A stretch of DNA of 64,000 bases from Symbiodinium natans (taxonomy: Eukaryota; Sar; Dinophyceae; Suessiales; Symbiodiniaceae): assembly GCA_905221605.1 (NCBI GenBank), contig CAJNDS010000173.1, forward strand, positions 62,001 to 126,000, written 5' to 3'. This document shows, piece after piece, positions 28,380 to 41,058 of this stretch (the first letter of the stretch is position 1; each line of letters begins with the position of its first letter). Under the pieces are notes generated by a model that was not told the DNA's origin, searched no databases, and was given only the letters and a program-made list of their open reading frames with translations. The translations under genes were made by a program, and so were the position numbers.

Positions 28380-28925
28380 GTTGTAGGGTTTAAGGCTTAG
28401 TGTTTGTAAGGTTTTAGGGCTTAGGAGTTTTTAGGGTCTAGGGTTTCGGATTTTAGTGAGGGCTTAGGGGGGTTGACGGTTTAGGGTTTAGGGTTTAGGT
28501 TTAGGGTTTAGGGTTTAGGGTTCAGGGTTCAGGGTTTAGGGTTAGGGTGTGTTAAGGTTTCGGGTTTAGGGGTTGTAAGGTCTAGGGCTTAGGGCTTTAG
28601 GGTTTTAGGGTTTAGTTTTTGTTTTCACGTTTAGGGCTTAAGGGTTGTTAAGCTTTAGGGTTTTTTGTGTTTAGAGTTTAGGGGTTTTTAGGATTTAGGG
28701 TTTTAGGGTTTAGGGCTCAGGGGTGCTTTTCGGGTGTAGGGCTTGGGGGTTTTTAGGGTTTAGGGTTTAGGGTTTCAGGTTTAAGGTTTAGGGGGTTTTT
28801 AGGGTTCAGGATGTAGGGGTTTTCAGGGTTTGGGGTTTAGGGCTTTTAGGTTTGGCTTTTCTGTTTCGGGATTTTTAGGGTTTAGGGCTCAGGGGTTTTC
28901 AGGGTTTTTGGCTTAGGTTTTTTTT
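28380..28925 (+). repeat. Degenerate TTTAGGG-like tract
   Basis: Includes the purest local TTTAGGG run (about 28486-28550) and the same GTTCAGGATGTAGGGG and TTTTAGG..TGGCTTTTC phrases as the tract at 26600-27330. Confidence 0.75.
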
Positions 28926-30514
28926 TTAGCTATACGGACTTATCTGAAAGGGATAGGGGTCTATCGCCCGCATAGAGGTCTATGCCAGAGCCGCCCCCCA
29001 CCCCCCCCCATGTATCCCTGTCCTACCTATGGAAGGTGCCTGTCTGTAGGTACCTATCGGTTTCGGATAGACCCATGTAGATAGGGGCCTGGTGGGGGTA
29101 GGGGTCTATGGTTTTCCCGAAAGATCGGTACCTGTCCCAGAAATGATAGACGGTAACTCTTCAAACTTTTACTCGAAGATTCCAATCGTGTTGTGGAGAA
29201 GTCCGATGCTGAAAGCACCTTGGACTTGCGTGTGATGATAGATTCCACGGCTCACTGAAACCTGAGCCTTTATGACTTCAGTTATTCGATTCAACATTCT
29301 CGAAATCCTGATGCTGGAAGCTTGAGACATGAAGGGTCTCGGCCCCGTGGGTTTCGAGGCCGCGCCGCCTAATGCCCTGCTTATTCCGAAGGTGCGCTTA
29401 ACTCTAAATCGAGGGTTGTTCAAAAGTTTTATGTCTTCGAGTTGTACTGGCGCGGGCATGGCACGATTGAAGCAAGGGTCTACCAACGTCCGTGATGGGA
29501 CCCGCGAACAAATATCACTATTTCGTGAAGTTTTACGTTATAAACGTCGTTGACAGTTTGTGTAGCGCAAGAGCTGGGACGCCTGCGCCCCAAATCCAGA
29601 ATCGGGTAACTAGCTTAGCGAAAGTCCGCGATGGGGCCCGCGAAAGGCAGTGCATTTTCACGAAGAAGGGCCCTTTCCTCGTGAAGATTTAGAAGATTTT
29701 GGTCGTTTGAACCGTTTGGGCAAACCTATGATAACGTGCAAAACGGTTGTTAGGGTGCAAAATTGTATCTTTTAAGGGGCTCCGCCCACAGGTGGGCAGC
29801 TCAGGCAGTACCCCAGATGCTGGAACCACCTTGGGGCGAGGGGTGCTCATGATGCGCCCCGGGATTGAAGCCGTTGATGCTCACTGATGAGCATGAGCAT
29901 TACACGCCCTACCACCCCCTAAACCCCTACCCGCTGCCCCCTGCCCCTGACCCCCTACCCTTACCCGCACGGAGCGAGGTAAGGAGTAGATGGGCAGGGG
30001 GGGTTGAGGCGGGTACGGTGTGGGTCAGGAATCGGTGAGCCGTGTTTAAAAGCCCAGTGAGGGCGGTTGGCGGTGAGGGTTTGGGGATGCGCTGGGTTGG
30101 GTGAGGGCGGTGGGAGCGCGTGAGGGCGGTGAGGGTTTTTCCTCTAGAGCCCTCTCAATCTCTCTATCTCAACCTCCATGAGCCCTTTTCTGGGAAAACG
30201 TAATGGGTGGGGGGTAGGGAACAAGGGCTTCACTGACGCCGACCCCGTCAGGTCGGCGGATAAGTTTCTTGCATACACGTATTGGTGCACGCGAGCTGAG
30301 TTTCGTTGCTCAAGGACGGTGCTTCTTTAGATTTGGAGGCGCCTTAAGGAACCCATGTTGCAAGTCTTGCTGCGCCATGTGCTTGGACCTCAGTTTTGGT
30401 CAGAATTGCTGCACGTTTGTGGATTAGTTGCAATCAATTGGTGTGAAGGCCAGTTCGTGGTGAAATGGACCGGGCTGCTCTGGCTGTACATAGCACAATG
30501 CTCGAGCTTCGTCC
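28926..30514. other. No gene recognised; short duplications
   Basis: Contains repeated GGTCTAT phrases (28950-29110). A diverged duplication GTCCGTGATGGGACCCGCGA (29491) / GTCCGCGATGGGGCCCGCGA (29627) follows, then a G-rich stretch with GGTGAGGGCGGT repeats (30058-30140). ORFs are short and without domains. Confidence 0.4.
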
Positions 30515-31060
30515 TCAGTGTCTAGCGTGCTGTTGACATGGTTTGTTTTTCGTTGTTGTGAATTTTCGCTTCATCCAAACAAATGGCTTGTTTGTGACCC
30601 TCGGGGATAGTCTGAGGCACGGCTTCGTGTGCGTCGGAACTTCTGAGCCAAGCAGCTCAGCACAGCCCGCGGTGAGCCCAGTTTGTAGTTGTAGGCTTAT
30701 GCGACTGAATTTGTGCCTTGGTGCCGTGGTGGCCGTGGTGACCGCAAAACACCACAGCGAGGTTGTTTCGACCGCTGCCGATGGTGTTTCCCTCAGCATG
30801 TGCATGGTTTTGATGCGCAATGATTCCAGGGTTTCCATTGTCATTGAGGCAGTGCGAGCTTGCAAGTCTTGCCACCTGGTTGGAACGCTCTCGACGACAG
30901 TTATGCGTACAAGCCTGAAGAAATTGAACAGTTATTCTTGAACGGGTGCGCAGTAGTTTTGAGATGTGCAGCTTTGTTGTGCTTTGGCATTGGTGCAACA
31001 TGCCCTGGGCCAGGCTTTTGCTCGTAGTGGTATTCATGACAAAACCTTGGCGAACTCGAT

Positions 31061-32309
31061 ATGGGGCAGCTAGGCTACAGCATGTCATGCTTGGACTTCT
31101 TATTAACCTTACGGATTTGTTCGAAGAAGCAGCTGCCAGAAGCAATGGCAGTGCAACTTGTGGAAAATGTGCTGGGATCACAGCACAGCTTCAAGCATCT
31201 TGAGCATCCTGACAGGTCAGCTGTGTCGTTGCACGTGAATGTGCCCGATCTTGCAGCGCTGGGTGATGCTAGGTGGGAAGTTCGGGCCGACGCGCTTCAT
31301 CAGCTACTGGGCTTAGAGGGTCCTCAGCTTGCGCCATACGCAGAGGCAGTGTTGCCTCTTGTGGCAGACCCCGTTTCAGAAGTCAGGCGTCGAGCTTGTG
31401 AGCTCATACATAAGCTAGACATCACGGTATTGCACGGCTTGAAGGATGTTGAGAGTCCTCGGATGTCGTTTCTTCGTTGTGGCAAAACCTGGAAGTGCCT
31501 GTGCGTGCCTGGGTCGATGCCAGTTCCACCATCACATCTCACAGCTGATTTGCAAGATCTCCACAGCAAGCAGGAAGACTCCGAAGGTTCCAGTCACAGA
31601 ACGGCCTGTACGCAGCTGCCACGGCACTTGGCAGATGGCTTCAACACGCCCAAGGCAATCGGACGTAGCCGCCCACAAGAGGTGGATGAGAGGTTGCTCG
31701 CAGAGATGGGGCATGGTCATCCCGTTGATTCAATTGAGTGGCTGGGCACTCTTGTGAATGCTCCAAACCTTTTGGAGATGGCGAATGAGGGCAACGAGGG
31801 CAACGAGGGCCACTGGTACCATTGGAAGGTGAGGGATGCCCTGGCGTTTTCAGTCCGGGAGTTGCAAGGCACCGCTCTTGTGCAGCTTCTTGCAGATGCC
31901 GAGACAGTGGTACGCGAGGATGCTCTGATCGCCCTCCGACGACTGCCCTCGCATCTTTGGGTGCATCACACTCGCTGGGTCACCCAGAGCTTGGTCGATC
32001 CAATGCCACAGGTGCGGATGGCGGCCCTGTGTGCCCTCCAAAGATTGAGCTCGGTCGAGTTGGCGCTCCAGGCAAGCAGTTGGGCTTCATGTTGCACGGT
32101 CGTGCAACACATGTCCTTGTTCCTTCCTCTTGTCATGTGCTCAGGCTCCATGGGTGGTGCAAAAGCTGCAGGACGAAGATGCGGAAGTGCGTGCAGCCGC
32201 TCTCTTGACTTTGCGGTTCCTGAAGCCGGACCATCTCAAGCATTGGGCCGAGCAGGCAAGGACCTTAAGGAAATTTGCCAATCAGTATTCACGATGTAAA
32301 TTTATGTAA
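31061..32309 (+). CDS. HEAT-repeat protein, 3' exons
   Basis: HEAT-like helix pairs are readable: LGDARWEVRADALHQLLGLE with AEAVLPLVADPVSEVRRRAC; WKVRDALAFSVRELQG with LVQLLADAETVVREDALIAL; and VDPMPQVRMAALCALQRLSS. A GC-AG intron of 73 bp (32072-32144, GCAAGC...CTCAG) joins in phase to the last exon (32145-32309): APWVVQKLQDEDAEVRAAAL, LTLRFLKPDHLKHWAEQART, then a stop at 32307-32309. Between about 31430 and 31820 the frame is less HEAT-like, so more introns are likely. NEGNEGNEG comes from a short 9-bp repeat. The 5' end is not resolved. HEAT repeats form protein-binding solenoids; the partner is unknown. Confidence 0.6.
32072..32144 (+). other. GC-AG intron (73 bp) in HEAT gene
   Basis: Donor CAG|GCAAGC and acceptor TCAG|GCTCC lie in phase 0. 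Without removal the HEAT pattern is lost; with removal it continues to a stop. Confidence 0.65.
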
Positions 32310-35300
32310 TAACGAGGCCCATATCTCACTATGCAATGTTGTTTTTCAACATGGCTGCAAGGGTTCCTTCTCATGGCAGGTGCTTCGCTGCAAGCTGGAT
32401 CCCAGCTTTGAAGTCAGGGCCTCAGATTGTCCAACTTTGAATGCAGGCGAATGCATGCATTGTGAGCAGAGAAGTCGAGAGCAGTTGAGGTCAGAGCGGC
32501 TGCGCAACGAGCAGTGGAGAGGCCTGTGCCAAAGAGAGATGACAGAGGAGATTCAAGCATTCCACACATTTTTTACGGGCCCGTGGTCTGAGGCTTTCAC
32601 CCACCACAATGGCAGACCTCGCCTGCGCTGGACTGCCAAGGGACGGCCTTCTTCGATACTGAGACATCTGAAACGTTTGTGAAGTGTTGTTAAGTGTTGA
32701 CATGTGATGCTTTCAAGGCCTCCAGGAGAGAGGGGGAGCAATTTACAGCTGAGAGATGGCAGCTGAGTGTCAGTGCACCTCTGGGAACCAGTGCGAGCTT
32801 GCCACTATCGCTGGCGCTCTCTCGTTCGTGTCTCTTTCTCTCCATGGCCTTGTCTTTTTTTCTTTCTTGCTTAGCAAGCCGTCTGTACGATCCATTTTCA
32901 AAGCAACTGCTGAGCAGTGGCTTCTGCATTCAGCCAAAGGCTGCGGTGTGGTTTTGTTGTCGAAGTCTTCCATCTTATTCCTGGCTTACGGGTCCGTTGC
33001 AGCCTCATGGTCTTTGTCCCTGGCCTGCTCCGCGCTCATCTTTGACCATTTTGACCCCGCTTGTTGTGCGTCAAGGGGTAGGGTCAAAAATGCTGTCAGA
33101 TTTTCGCGAGATGCACCAAAGCTGTCGCTGCGTATACACGCTTCGAGCTGCACTCAATGCATTCAATGGTCTTGAATGAAGGTTCTTCTACATTCATCCG
33201 TTTCGGCAGAGTGAGGACTCGTTCACAGCCGGCAACTCTTTGGGAAGGGTTAGATTGCAAGCTGAAGGGAAGCTAATGTCAGATACCGTGTCAGTGCATG
33301 TGCCAAGGTCAAGGCTGTGGGGATAGGCAGCAGCCTGGCTGCCTTGGCCTTGGTATCGCATGGCATGGAAATGCGTCAAGCCTGGCGGGGCCGGTCTGGC
33401 TGAGCTGTGTGCCGTTCAGGTGCATGCAGCATCCTCCGCGCCAAGTTCCGACTTGCTAGAAGCGAAGCTCAGCGTGAGCCAGGAGAGGTGCCGAATGTAA
33501 ATGGTATGCAAGATCTGCAACCACCAGTTTTTTCGGGTTGTTTCCAGTAATCCAGTAAGGTGTACGTAGTCAGCTGGACCGGACCCCGTCTTGCCGCGAG
33601 GATGTTATAGACAACGATCCCGCTTCTGTAGCAGTTCGGGCAAAGGCTACCTGGACATGCAGCTGCCAGTTGCTAAATCAGCGTCATGTTGCATTCATGT
33701 TTTATTGTGTTATGCCTTTCTACATGTATAAGTATATGGGACAAACTTGTTTAGATCCTGTTTTTGTCTTGATGGTGCATGCCTAGTGGGTTGTAGTACT
33801 TGTCTTGCGACAGGAGCCCACCCTAAAGTGCTACTGTCGGACTCTTTTGGGTCTGTATCTCTTGGGTTGCTTGTCCTCGTTAACTCGATAAGGGCCTACC
33901 AAGCATGTTGCGCAGCAGGCGACGAATGCCTTTTTTCGAACAAACATTCATGTATGTAATATATAAACATATATGTATATGTACAGACAAATGCAAGTAG
34001 AAGCAAATACGAAATATATTTTTGTGTTTACATATGTATGTATGCTTGCTACCAAGCCCCGACCCACCTCCCGTCCACCCGGAACCCAGGTTTTGGTGAT
34101 AACACCCGGAAAGGTTGAAATTGGAAGCCAACAGCTGAAGCACACAAACAACCACTCGCAATACTACACAAGGGGAGTCGTCTCTCAAAGCCATACAAAC
34201 TTAAAATGCTGAGACATGATCCGAATGCCCTCAATTTTCTGCTTAAGGATTGTAATCACAATGGTGGTCAGAAACTTCAGAGTTCATGTAGGTTTCCTAA
34301 AACCTTAAACTCCTGAGTCGGGCGCAGGTGTCCGTTTGTTGAGGGGATGACCCTCTACAATCCTCAGGGGCCTATTTGAAGTCTAAGACAGTTTCGAATG
34401 GGGATATAATTTCAGGTTAATCTGCACGTGGCTCATGAGTCCCGACAGTTGTCAAAGTGTCCTTCGTTATGTTCCCCCAACCGCCTTCGGCGGTTTGTAA
34501 TACAACGTTTGGGTGCAATCTTCCTGGAGAGTTCTGGGGCGAATCATGCGATTCTCGACTTGACTTGATGCTGTTTACTTGTCAGGGGATCTTGGAGCGA
34601 GATTTTTCCCTGAAATCTTGGATCTGGGACATTAGATATCGGGCCCGTTTCAGGTTGAAGCGGCCCGTGTTTTTGGGTCACCATGTATATGAATATTCAT
34701 TTGTCTGTATGCCAATCTGCTGCAAACGCAGCTGAACTCATAACGCTTGGTTCCCAGCATGTATGGAGGCCTGGCAAGAGAAGGTGGCAGTGGGTGTGGC
34801 ACAGAGGCGGAAAGTTTCCTGGTACCGGAGACAAGTCAGAGCAATGTCATGTCGTTCACTCATTGCATTTGCCGGCAAGCGCTCAATTTTCACAGCAAAG
34901 CAGCATGTGCACGTGTACGTGTCGGGTGACGTGAAAGCTCTCCGCAACCCACTTTCCTCAAGAGCTGGGAGGCTATTGAGCAGACACAACTCTACTGCTC
35001 GACTTGGAGCGGCACTGGAGGCATCCGCAGCATCTTGTAGTTCCGGGTGACTACCAGCTTCCGTGGAATTCTGTGGGTCGATTCGTTCAGGCTTCCTCTG
35101 ACAAGGCTTTGGCCTCAGACCAGTGATGTCCCATCCCGGCATTGTTGAAGTCTGGAGGCAAACAAGCAAATCAAGCGACATGACCAATGGTTTTGAAGGC
35201 GCCCATGCCCAGGAATCACAGCCTGGACCCACAGGTGCCCAGGTCAAAGGTTCAGGAATGGTCTCGCTGGGACTTGTCAGATGCGGAGAATGGTCTTGTC

Positions 35301-36800
35301 GGTCCCGACAGCCATCTTCGGGTGGTGTTAATCAATCGTCGCATGTCACCAGGCGTGTCGCAAGTGTTTGTCGCGCCTTCACCGCAGTGCTTGTACGTGT
35401 TTGTCCAAAGGAGATGCAATTGTAAGGTTGGCGGCACCAAGCGTCCGGCTCCAGAGGAGTGGTTTTGGCTGAACCTCCGGCTTGAGAGCTCTACTCGTAC
35501 TTCAAGAGGGCAGGTGATGTTTCGAGATGTTTCGAGCTCTGTGCGGAAGCATACGTCGTGTCAAGTGGAAGAATGCACAAGTCGCTTGGCAATCCCTGGC
35601 AGGAGCCCCGAAGCACGACGCCCGAACATCAGCAGCGGACCTGGTTTGCAAGCCATAGCTGCAGGTCCTGTGAGAATGTACAGTGGTTGAGTATGCTTCC
35701 AGGATGTTGCTTGGTTGGCCGCACTTCTGCTTAACGATTAGGCATGGAGGTTTCAAGCATCTCAACATGTTGAATGTTTGTTAGAATTGCGAATTTGTGA
35801 ATGGACTCATGCAGCTTTGGTCCAAGACTTGGAAGCTGCCTTGCCAATGCGTCCAAACGAGACCAGCAAGAATGCCAGGACAGCATTTGCCACTGCACTG
35901 GCAAGTGATTCCCTTGTAAGCACGAACAAGTTCACTGTTATTTTCAAGCTGCTTTCTGCAAGTGTCTGCACTGCCGTGCAAATCAAGGTGAGTCTATGTC
36001 CACGGGCACCAGCAAGCAGCTGGCGCAGAGTTGTGTCAAGAATGCCACCAGCGTCACCAGTTGACAATTTGTTGATTTTCGAGAATTCGGCGCTTTCCGG
36101 ATAGACGTGGGAAGTGCTGTAGAATCACTGATGCTGAAGCGTCACTGGTGCCTAGGCAATCTCCGCAGCCGCGGCTTCTGTTGCTTTTGGTGCTTGTGGG
36201 AACAATGGAAAGATCTTGGGCAGTGCAAGTGGAGATGTGAGTCTTGCTTGCACTGGGCAAGGGGTCCAGAGTTTTTTTTTGCGAGCTTGTGGCAGCTGTA
36301 GAACTCTTGGCCATTTGGCAATGTTAAGTTTTACTAGGATATGTTAACTGCCACATTGCTAGATCTACTTGTTGCATGCTTGACGACAGGTGAGAATGTT
36401 CGGGATAGCTTGGGCGCTGCATCCTGTGCCCAAGTCCTCGACGTCACCACCAAGGGCTTCCGGCTGACCGGCACGAGCGCAGATCCGCTGAGGCACTTGG
36501 GAATGTGAAGGCATCAAGTCATGACTCATGACTCGGAGTTCTGGTTTTACATTCCAATTTGCAAAAGATTCCTCGTCGCTTTGTGTAAAGTCTTCTCTAA
36601 AGTCTGAATAGACATTCAACAAGCAAGTGTCATGGCCGTGTGCTCCGTGCCGGTTTCATAGATATCACGTGCGAGCCATTACCGTGGTCAACATGGCACT
36701 TGTGGCAAGTTGCATCTGCAAATGATTGATTCCCGTAGCCCGGCAGCGTTTAGCTTAGCTTTCTAGACCATTGAATCGAACGTCTGTGAGCACACTGCTA
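32310..36800. other. No gene family recognised; possible exons
   Basis: Several ORFs of 60-170 codons on both strands, none with a known domain. The best exon candidates are plus 35300-35450 (RVVLINRRMSPGVSQVFVAP) and plus 35780-36000 (TSKNARTAFATALASDSLVS, FKLLSASVCTAVQIKVSLCP). The latter is upstream of the mucin-like gene and could be its earlier exon. 33950-34040 is AT-rich with TATGTA repeats. Confidence 0.3.
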
Positions 36801-38044
36801 GGTTTGCTGGATTGGGTTTCGATGACAACATTGCGGGCGGTGAAACACCCGGAGCTCTGAATGTTTGCATGTTGGCAGCATTTGGCAATGGTGGTACCAT
36901 CCCGCCAAACTGTGTTCCAACGACGGGAACAAATGCTGATGAATGGAATGGTGTGCCGGAGATGCACTATTTTGGTATGGTTGGCTTTGACTGCAGCTTC
37001 AACCACGCGGCCTTCGCGGTGGGGTCAACAATCGACTGGACTTTCCCAACAGGAAACACATGTGTTGGTGATGGAGATCTGGATGTTGGACTAACATCTA
37101 TCGTATGCATGTTTGAGATGGCTTGCGAACTTGGAACTACAACGACGACAACGGTTGCTGCAACAACCGTGACTTTGACAACCAGCATGACGTTAACCAG
37201 CCTGACAAGCTCGAGTTCCTTGACGATGATAACAACAACGACGACTACAAGTGCAACGGCGAGTTTCACAATGACAGCAGTGACGACAACAGGCACGACC
37301 ACGGCAACGTTTACAACCACAGCATCAACACTCACCTACACTGCAAGCAGCACTGCAACCAGCACTGCAACCGGCACTACAACCGGCACTGCAACCAGCA
37401 CCACCACTGCAACCGTGACCATGAGCACCACAGAAACAGCCACAAGAACGGCCACAACTGCAACCATGACCGGAAGCACCACTGTCACCACCACCACTGT
37501 GTCTGCTACCAGAACCGTGACCAGTGCGACTTCTTCCACCACCCATGCCAGCGCAACAGTGACTCGCACTCAGACCAGTGCAACGGCAACCGTATCCACC
37601 ACTCAGAGAACTGCAACCGTGTCTACCACTCATACCAGCGCAACAGCATCCGTCACACAGACCTCCGCAACCCTTTCCACGACTCAGACCAGCGCAACCG
37701 GGACCGGGACCACGGCCACCTCTACCGTTTCTTTGACCCTCAGTAGTGCCACCACCACGGCGACAACCGCCGCCATCACCGGCACTAGCACTATTAGCAC
37801 TACTGTAACTTCGACAGCTACCGATACCGCGATTGACAACAGCACGGCGCTTCTGTGTCGTGAGCCGCCCATGCCACTTGGGCAGAGCTGGCAAGCTTGT
37901 TCTCGTGTTGTGACCAGAAAACAAGAAAGCCATGAGTGCTCTCCCGAGTCACCTCGCCTGAGTCGAAAACAAGAAAGCAATGTGAATTCAGACCCAAGTC
38001 GAAAGCAGAAAAGACCTCCCCAGAGAAAGCCCCTGGTTTCCTGA
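36801..38044 (+). CDS. Secreted Thr/Ser-rich mucin-like protein (partial)
   Basis: The frame has no good ATG at its start. It follows CTAG|G at 36800, so an upstream exon is likely. The N-terminal 110 residues are a Cys-containing globular part (FDDNIAGGETPGALNVCMLA, FGMVGFDCSFNHAAFAVGST and VCMFEMACELG). About 240 residues of almost pure Thr/Ser/Ala/Val follow, with recurring TSATxTxTxT units, typical of an O-glycosylated extracellular stalk. The last 50 residues (RKQESHECSPE and onward) are basic and repeat RKQES, and may be read-through into an intron. Likely a cell-surface or wall protein. The globular part is not identified. Confidence 0.5.
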
Positions 38045-38059
38045 AAGCTGAGCTCGGAC

Positions 38060-38300
38060 GTGCTCGGGTTTAGAATTTTAGTTTAGGATTTAGGGTCAGA
38101 GTTTTAGGCCTTACTTGTTTTCTAGGTTTCTAGGGCCGCAGAGAACCCGGAAGTCCAACAAAAAAAGTCGGATCTCGGATGTTCTCGGGTTTAGGGTTCA
38201 GGGCTTCGGTTTAGGTTTGTATAGGGTTTTTAGGCATTTGGGGTTAGGGCTTTAGGGGCACAGTTTGGGGTTTAGGTTTGGGCTAAGGCTTCGACGGTTT
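38060..38300 (+). repeat. Degenerate TTTAGGG-like tract
   Basis: Two related halves (CTCGGACGTGCTCGGGTTTAG and CTCGGATGTTCTCGGGTTTAG), each followed by TTTAGGG variants. Confidence 0.6.
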
Positions 38301-39309
38301 TAGAAGGCAAGCGCTCCTGCTTTGGACACAAAGGAAACTAGGACCAATGAGGTTTGGGATCATATAAGTGAAAACATCAGGGTTCATGACTGAAAGGTAT
38401 TCGGAGGGTAGCGCTCCCAGGTGTATTCAAGCTTTCAGGGCTGTAGTTTCAGGGTTTGGGATGCTTAAGCTCAATTCCTGTTTTCCTGCTGTGTTCTGGC
38501 TCGCCCTGACTTGTTTGACGACTCGCGCTGCTTTTCTGACTCTTTTCGAACTCGGTCCATCCGGTTGCCGACTCATGTTCCGGACTCGCCGGTCACCCTC
38601 TCGTGTTGTGATGTTTGGGTTCCGTGCCACCGTGCCAAGGATTGCAAACAGTGGAGATCTGGCTGGGTGTGCTGGCTTGCCTCATGGCAGTGCCTGTGAT
38701 GTGCAGTGTGCAGATGGATTTGCTAGACTTGCAGATTCCTGGCTGCAAGTACTTGTCGAGCACCTGACTAAATGCTGGACTTTTTCTGATTACAACTCAG
38801 CGTTCCATCTGTGGGAGATGATACAAGGGGTGAGGAAATAGGGAGGGACCCTTCCCGCAGAGAGATGCAAACACAGAGGCAAACATAAGAGGCAAACACG
38901 AAGAAACCCTTTGTCAGGTTAGTCCAATGTGGTCCTTTCATATGTCCTTTCTCGGGATATTGTTGCTTTCTGGGATACCTTTGGAGGTTAGCCTCAGGGC
39001 TCAAGACAGATGGAAAGGGGCCCGAAGAGGCGAAACTGTTTTCAAGCCTCGGCAAGCGGCAGCTGCCACAAAGAGGAGGGCATGTTACTTTATGACGTTT
39101 ATCGGGCAAAGAACAGCTTCGCGTCATGAGGGGCCCGGCTCTCGAATTGAGATGATGGGTTTCGGTTTGGCTCAGCCCCAAATAAAGTCTGCTCGGATTG
39201 CATTGCGAAGCCTGTGACTCGCACTTATGGCTTTACGTGATCTACGAGCTTCTGGTGTCTGCTTTGGTGCGGCATCCTGCAACGGGGATCTCTCTTAACC
39301 TGCAGACTT

Positions 39310-39369
39310 GAGGGCTAGGAGCGGCTAGGAGCGGCTAGGAGAGGCTAGGAGCGGCTAGGAGCGGCTAGG
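39310..39369 (+). repeat. 10-bp minisatellite, 6 copies
   Basis: GGCTAGGAGC repeated about six times with one change (GGCTAGGAGA). Confidence 0.9.
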
Positions 39370-41030
39370 CTGAGGGTCTGCGCAGAGATTCGTCAGCTGT
39401 GCTTGGCCTTGAGTTTTGCCTGTGGCTATTGATTTCCATGATTTCCATGCTTGGGCCAGGATGTAGTCCTTGCTCTTTGCCATGAGGGACAGTGGCGAAT
39501 TCGAGGCACGAAGTTGGTTTTCGGATATCGCATGTGTACCTGATGTACCTGCACATACCTGCACTGCGCCAGGCGAGTGCCTCCAAGAGGATGCAAACAT
39601 CACTCACACTGGTGCCGCCCAAGTCCAGCTTGATGTCTCAGTTGACCTTCCGGAAACAGGCAACTTCAGCGCCTGAACAGCATATGAGAGCTGTCGATTC
39701 TGAGGCTTTGAGACGCCTTGGATGGGCCTACTCCGTGGGATTTTTTGGGACCTCACCTTGCTTCTTTAATTGCTCAAGTTGCCGAAGGTGATGGCCTGTC
39801 TTGGGCGCGAGAACATGAAACAGCTCTCTACTGGGCGTTTGCCAGAACTCTCAACGTTCATCCAGCCGAGCTGCGCAGCTTGGAGAGTCCAGTCGGTGTC
39901 AGGGAAAGATGGCTCGGCGTGATGTTAAACCCCTGGAAGCCAAGGAATCGAACTGCTGAGAGCGGGCGGATCGACGCGGCGATTGCTTATCTATCAGTCG
40001 CATATTGCTTTTGCAGTTCGTCTTACCATGCTGCTAGAGGCGCCAAGGGAGTGGTGTGAAGACTGCAGGATTCGTCACATGCATCCTTGAAATTCTGCTT
40101 GTCCCTGAGGTGAATGCCTCGAGATCACGCATGGAACAGGCTGCGCAGGACTTTTTCCGACTTGCCCTAGAACGTGTATGACATGGCTTTGACATGCTTT
40201 GACTCAGCTGGCCTCTGAGCTGCAGGAGTTGGTAGACCTCGCCTCCGAGACCCGTTTGCAAGAGAAATCACGCAGTGCCACTGTGTTTTAGGGCTTTAGT
40301 CGCCGCGGTGGCAGCTGAAGCCGTTGTGTCTAACTCCTCGATACTTGGCTTCAGGTTCCCAAGATGATGGTCTTTGAGGCGACACTCATGGAGGAGCTTT
40401 ATTCATCGGACTCAATGGGCAGCAACATCTCAGCTGTATCATCGGTCTCAGATCTGACTCTCATTGAAGATTACACTTTGGCTGAGCCATATTGGTGGGT
40501 TGACAACTGGAACGCGTCTGGTTGTGATGGCCACTGCATCAGTGGTACTACTGGACAGCAAGTCGGAGAAGTATTCTGCAGCCGGGGGCTGTGGCTGGCC
40601 TGCTCAGGCACTGCTGACCGCTTGTGTATTTAGGATAGCACGCAGCATACGGCCGAAGCGAAGGGCGAGGGGGTTTCTGATTCGAATTTGTGTGGAACAT
40701 CAAGTGGCAAGTCGCTTACGCACACTTCCTTGCTGAAGGTCCCATGGAGTCGATTGCTGGTCCCCGGCCCTCTGCCACGCGCAGCTGTCCGGCTTGTCAA
40801 CTTCAACCCGAGGCTCGCATATCCAAGAGCGTCTTGGTTCTAAGATGTTCTAGGCAATCTATGTCTTGATGGTAAGATGTATATGAAATTCTTGGATCTT
40901 CACTGACTCAAGCGCATCCAGCGACCCTCCCAGCTCCAGCCCCAATCCCTAAAAACTCGCTACTGCGAAATGTGCCAGAAGCGAGTAGAGTCTCTAGGCA
41001 CATCCGAGATCAACAAGCCCTCCCCATCCT

Positions 41031-41058
41031 CCCCCCCCCCCCCCCCCCCCCCCCCCCC
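41031..41058 (+). repeat. Poly-C tract, 28 bp
   Basis: Uninterrupted run of C, the second such tract in the window after 11651-11705. Confidence 0.9.

Noticed and set aside
37123-37933. Asn/His-rich and Gly/Cys-rich ORFs over the mucin-like gene
   Set aside because: Alternative-frame shadows of the Thr/Ser repeat; only the frame with the Cys-containing head is plausible.
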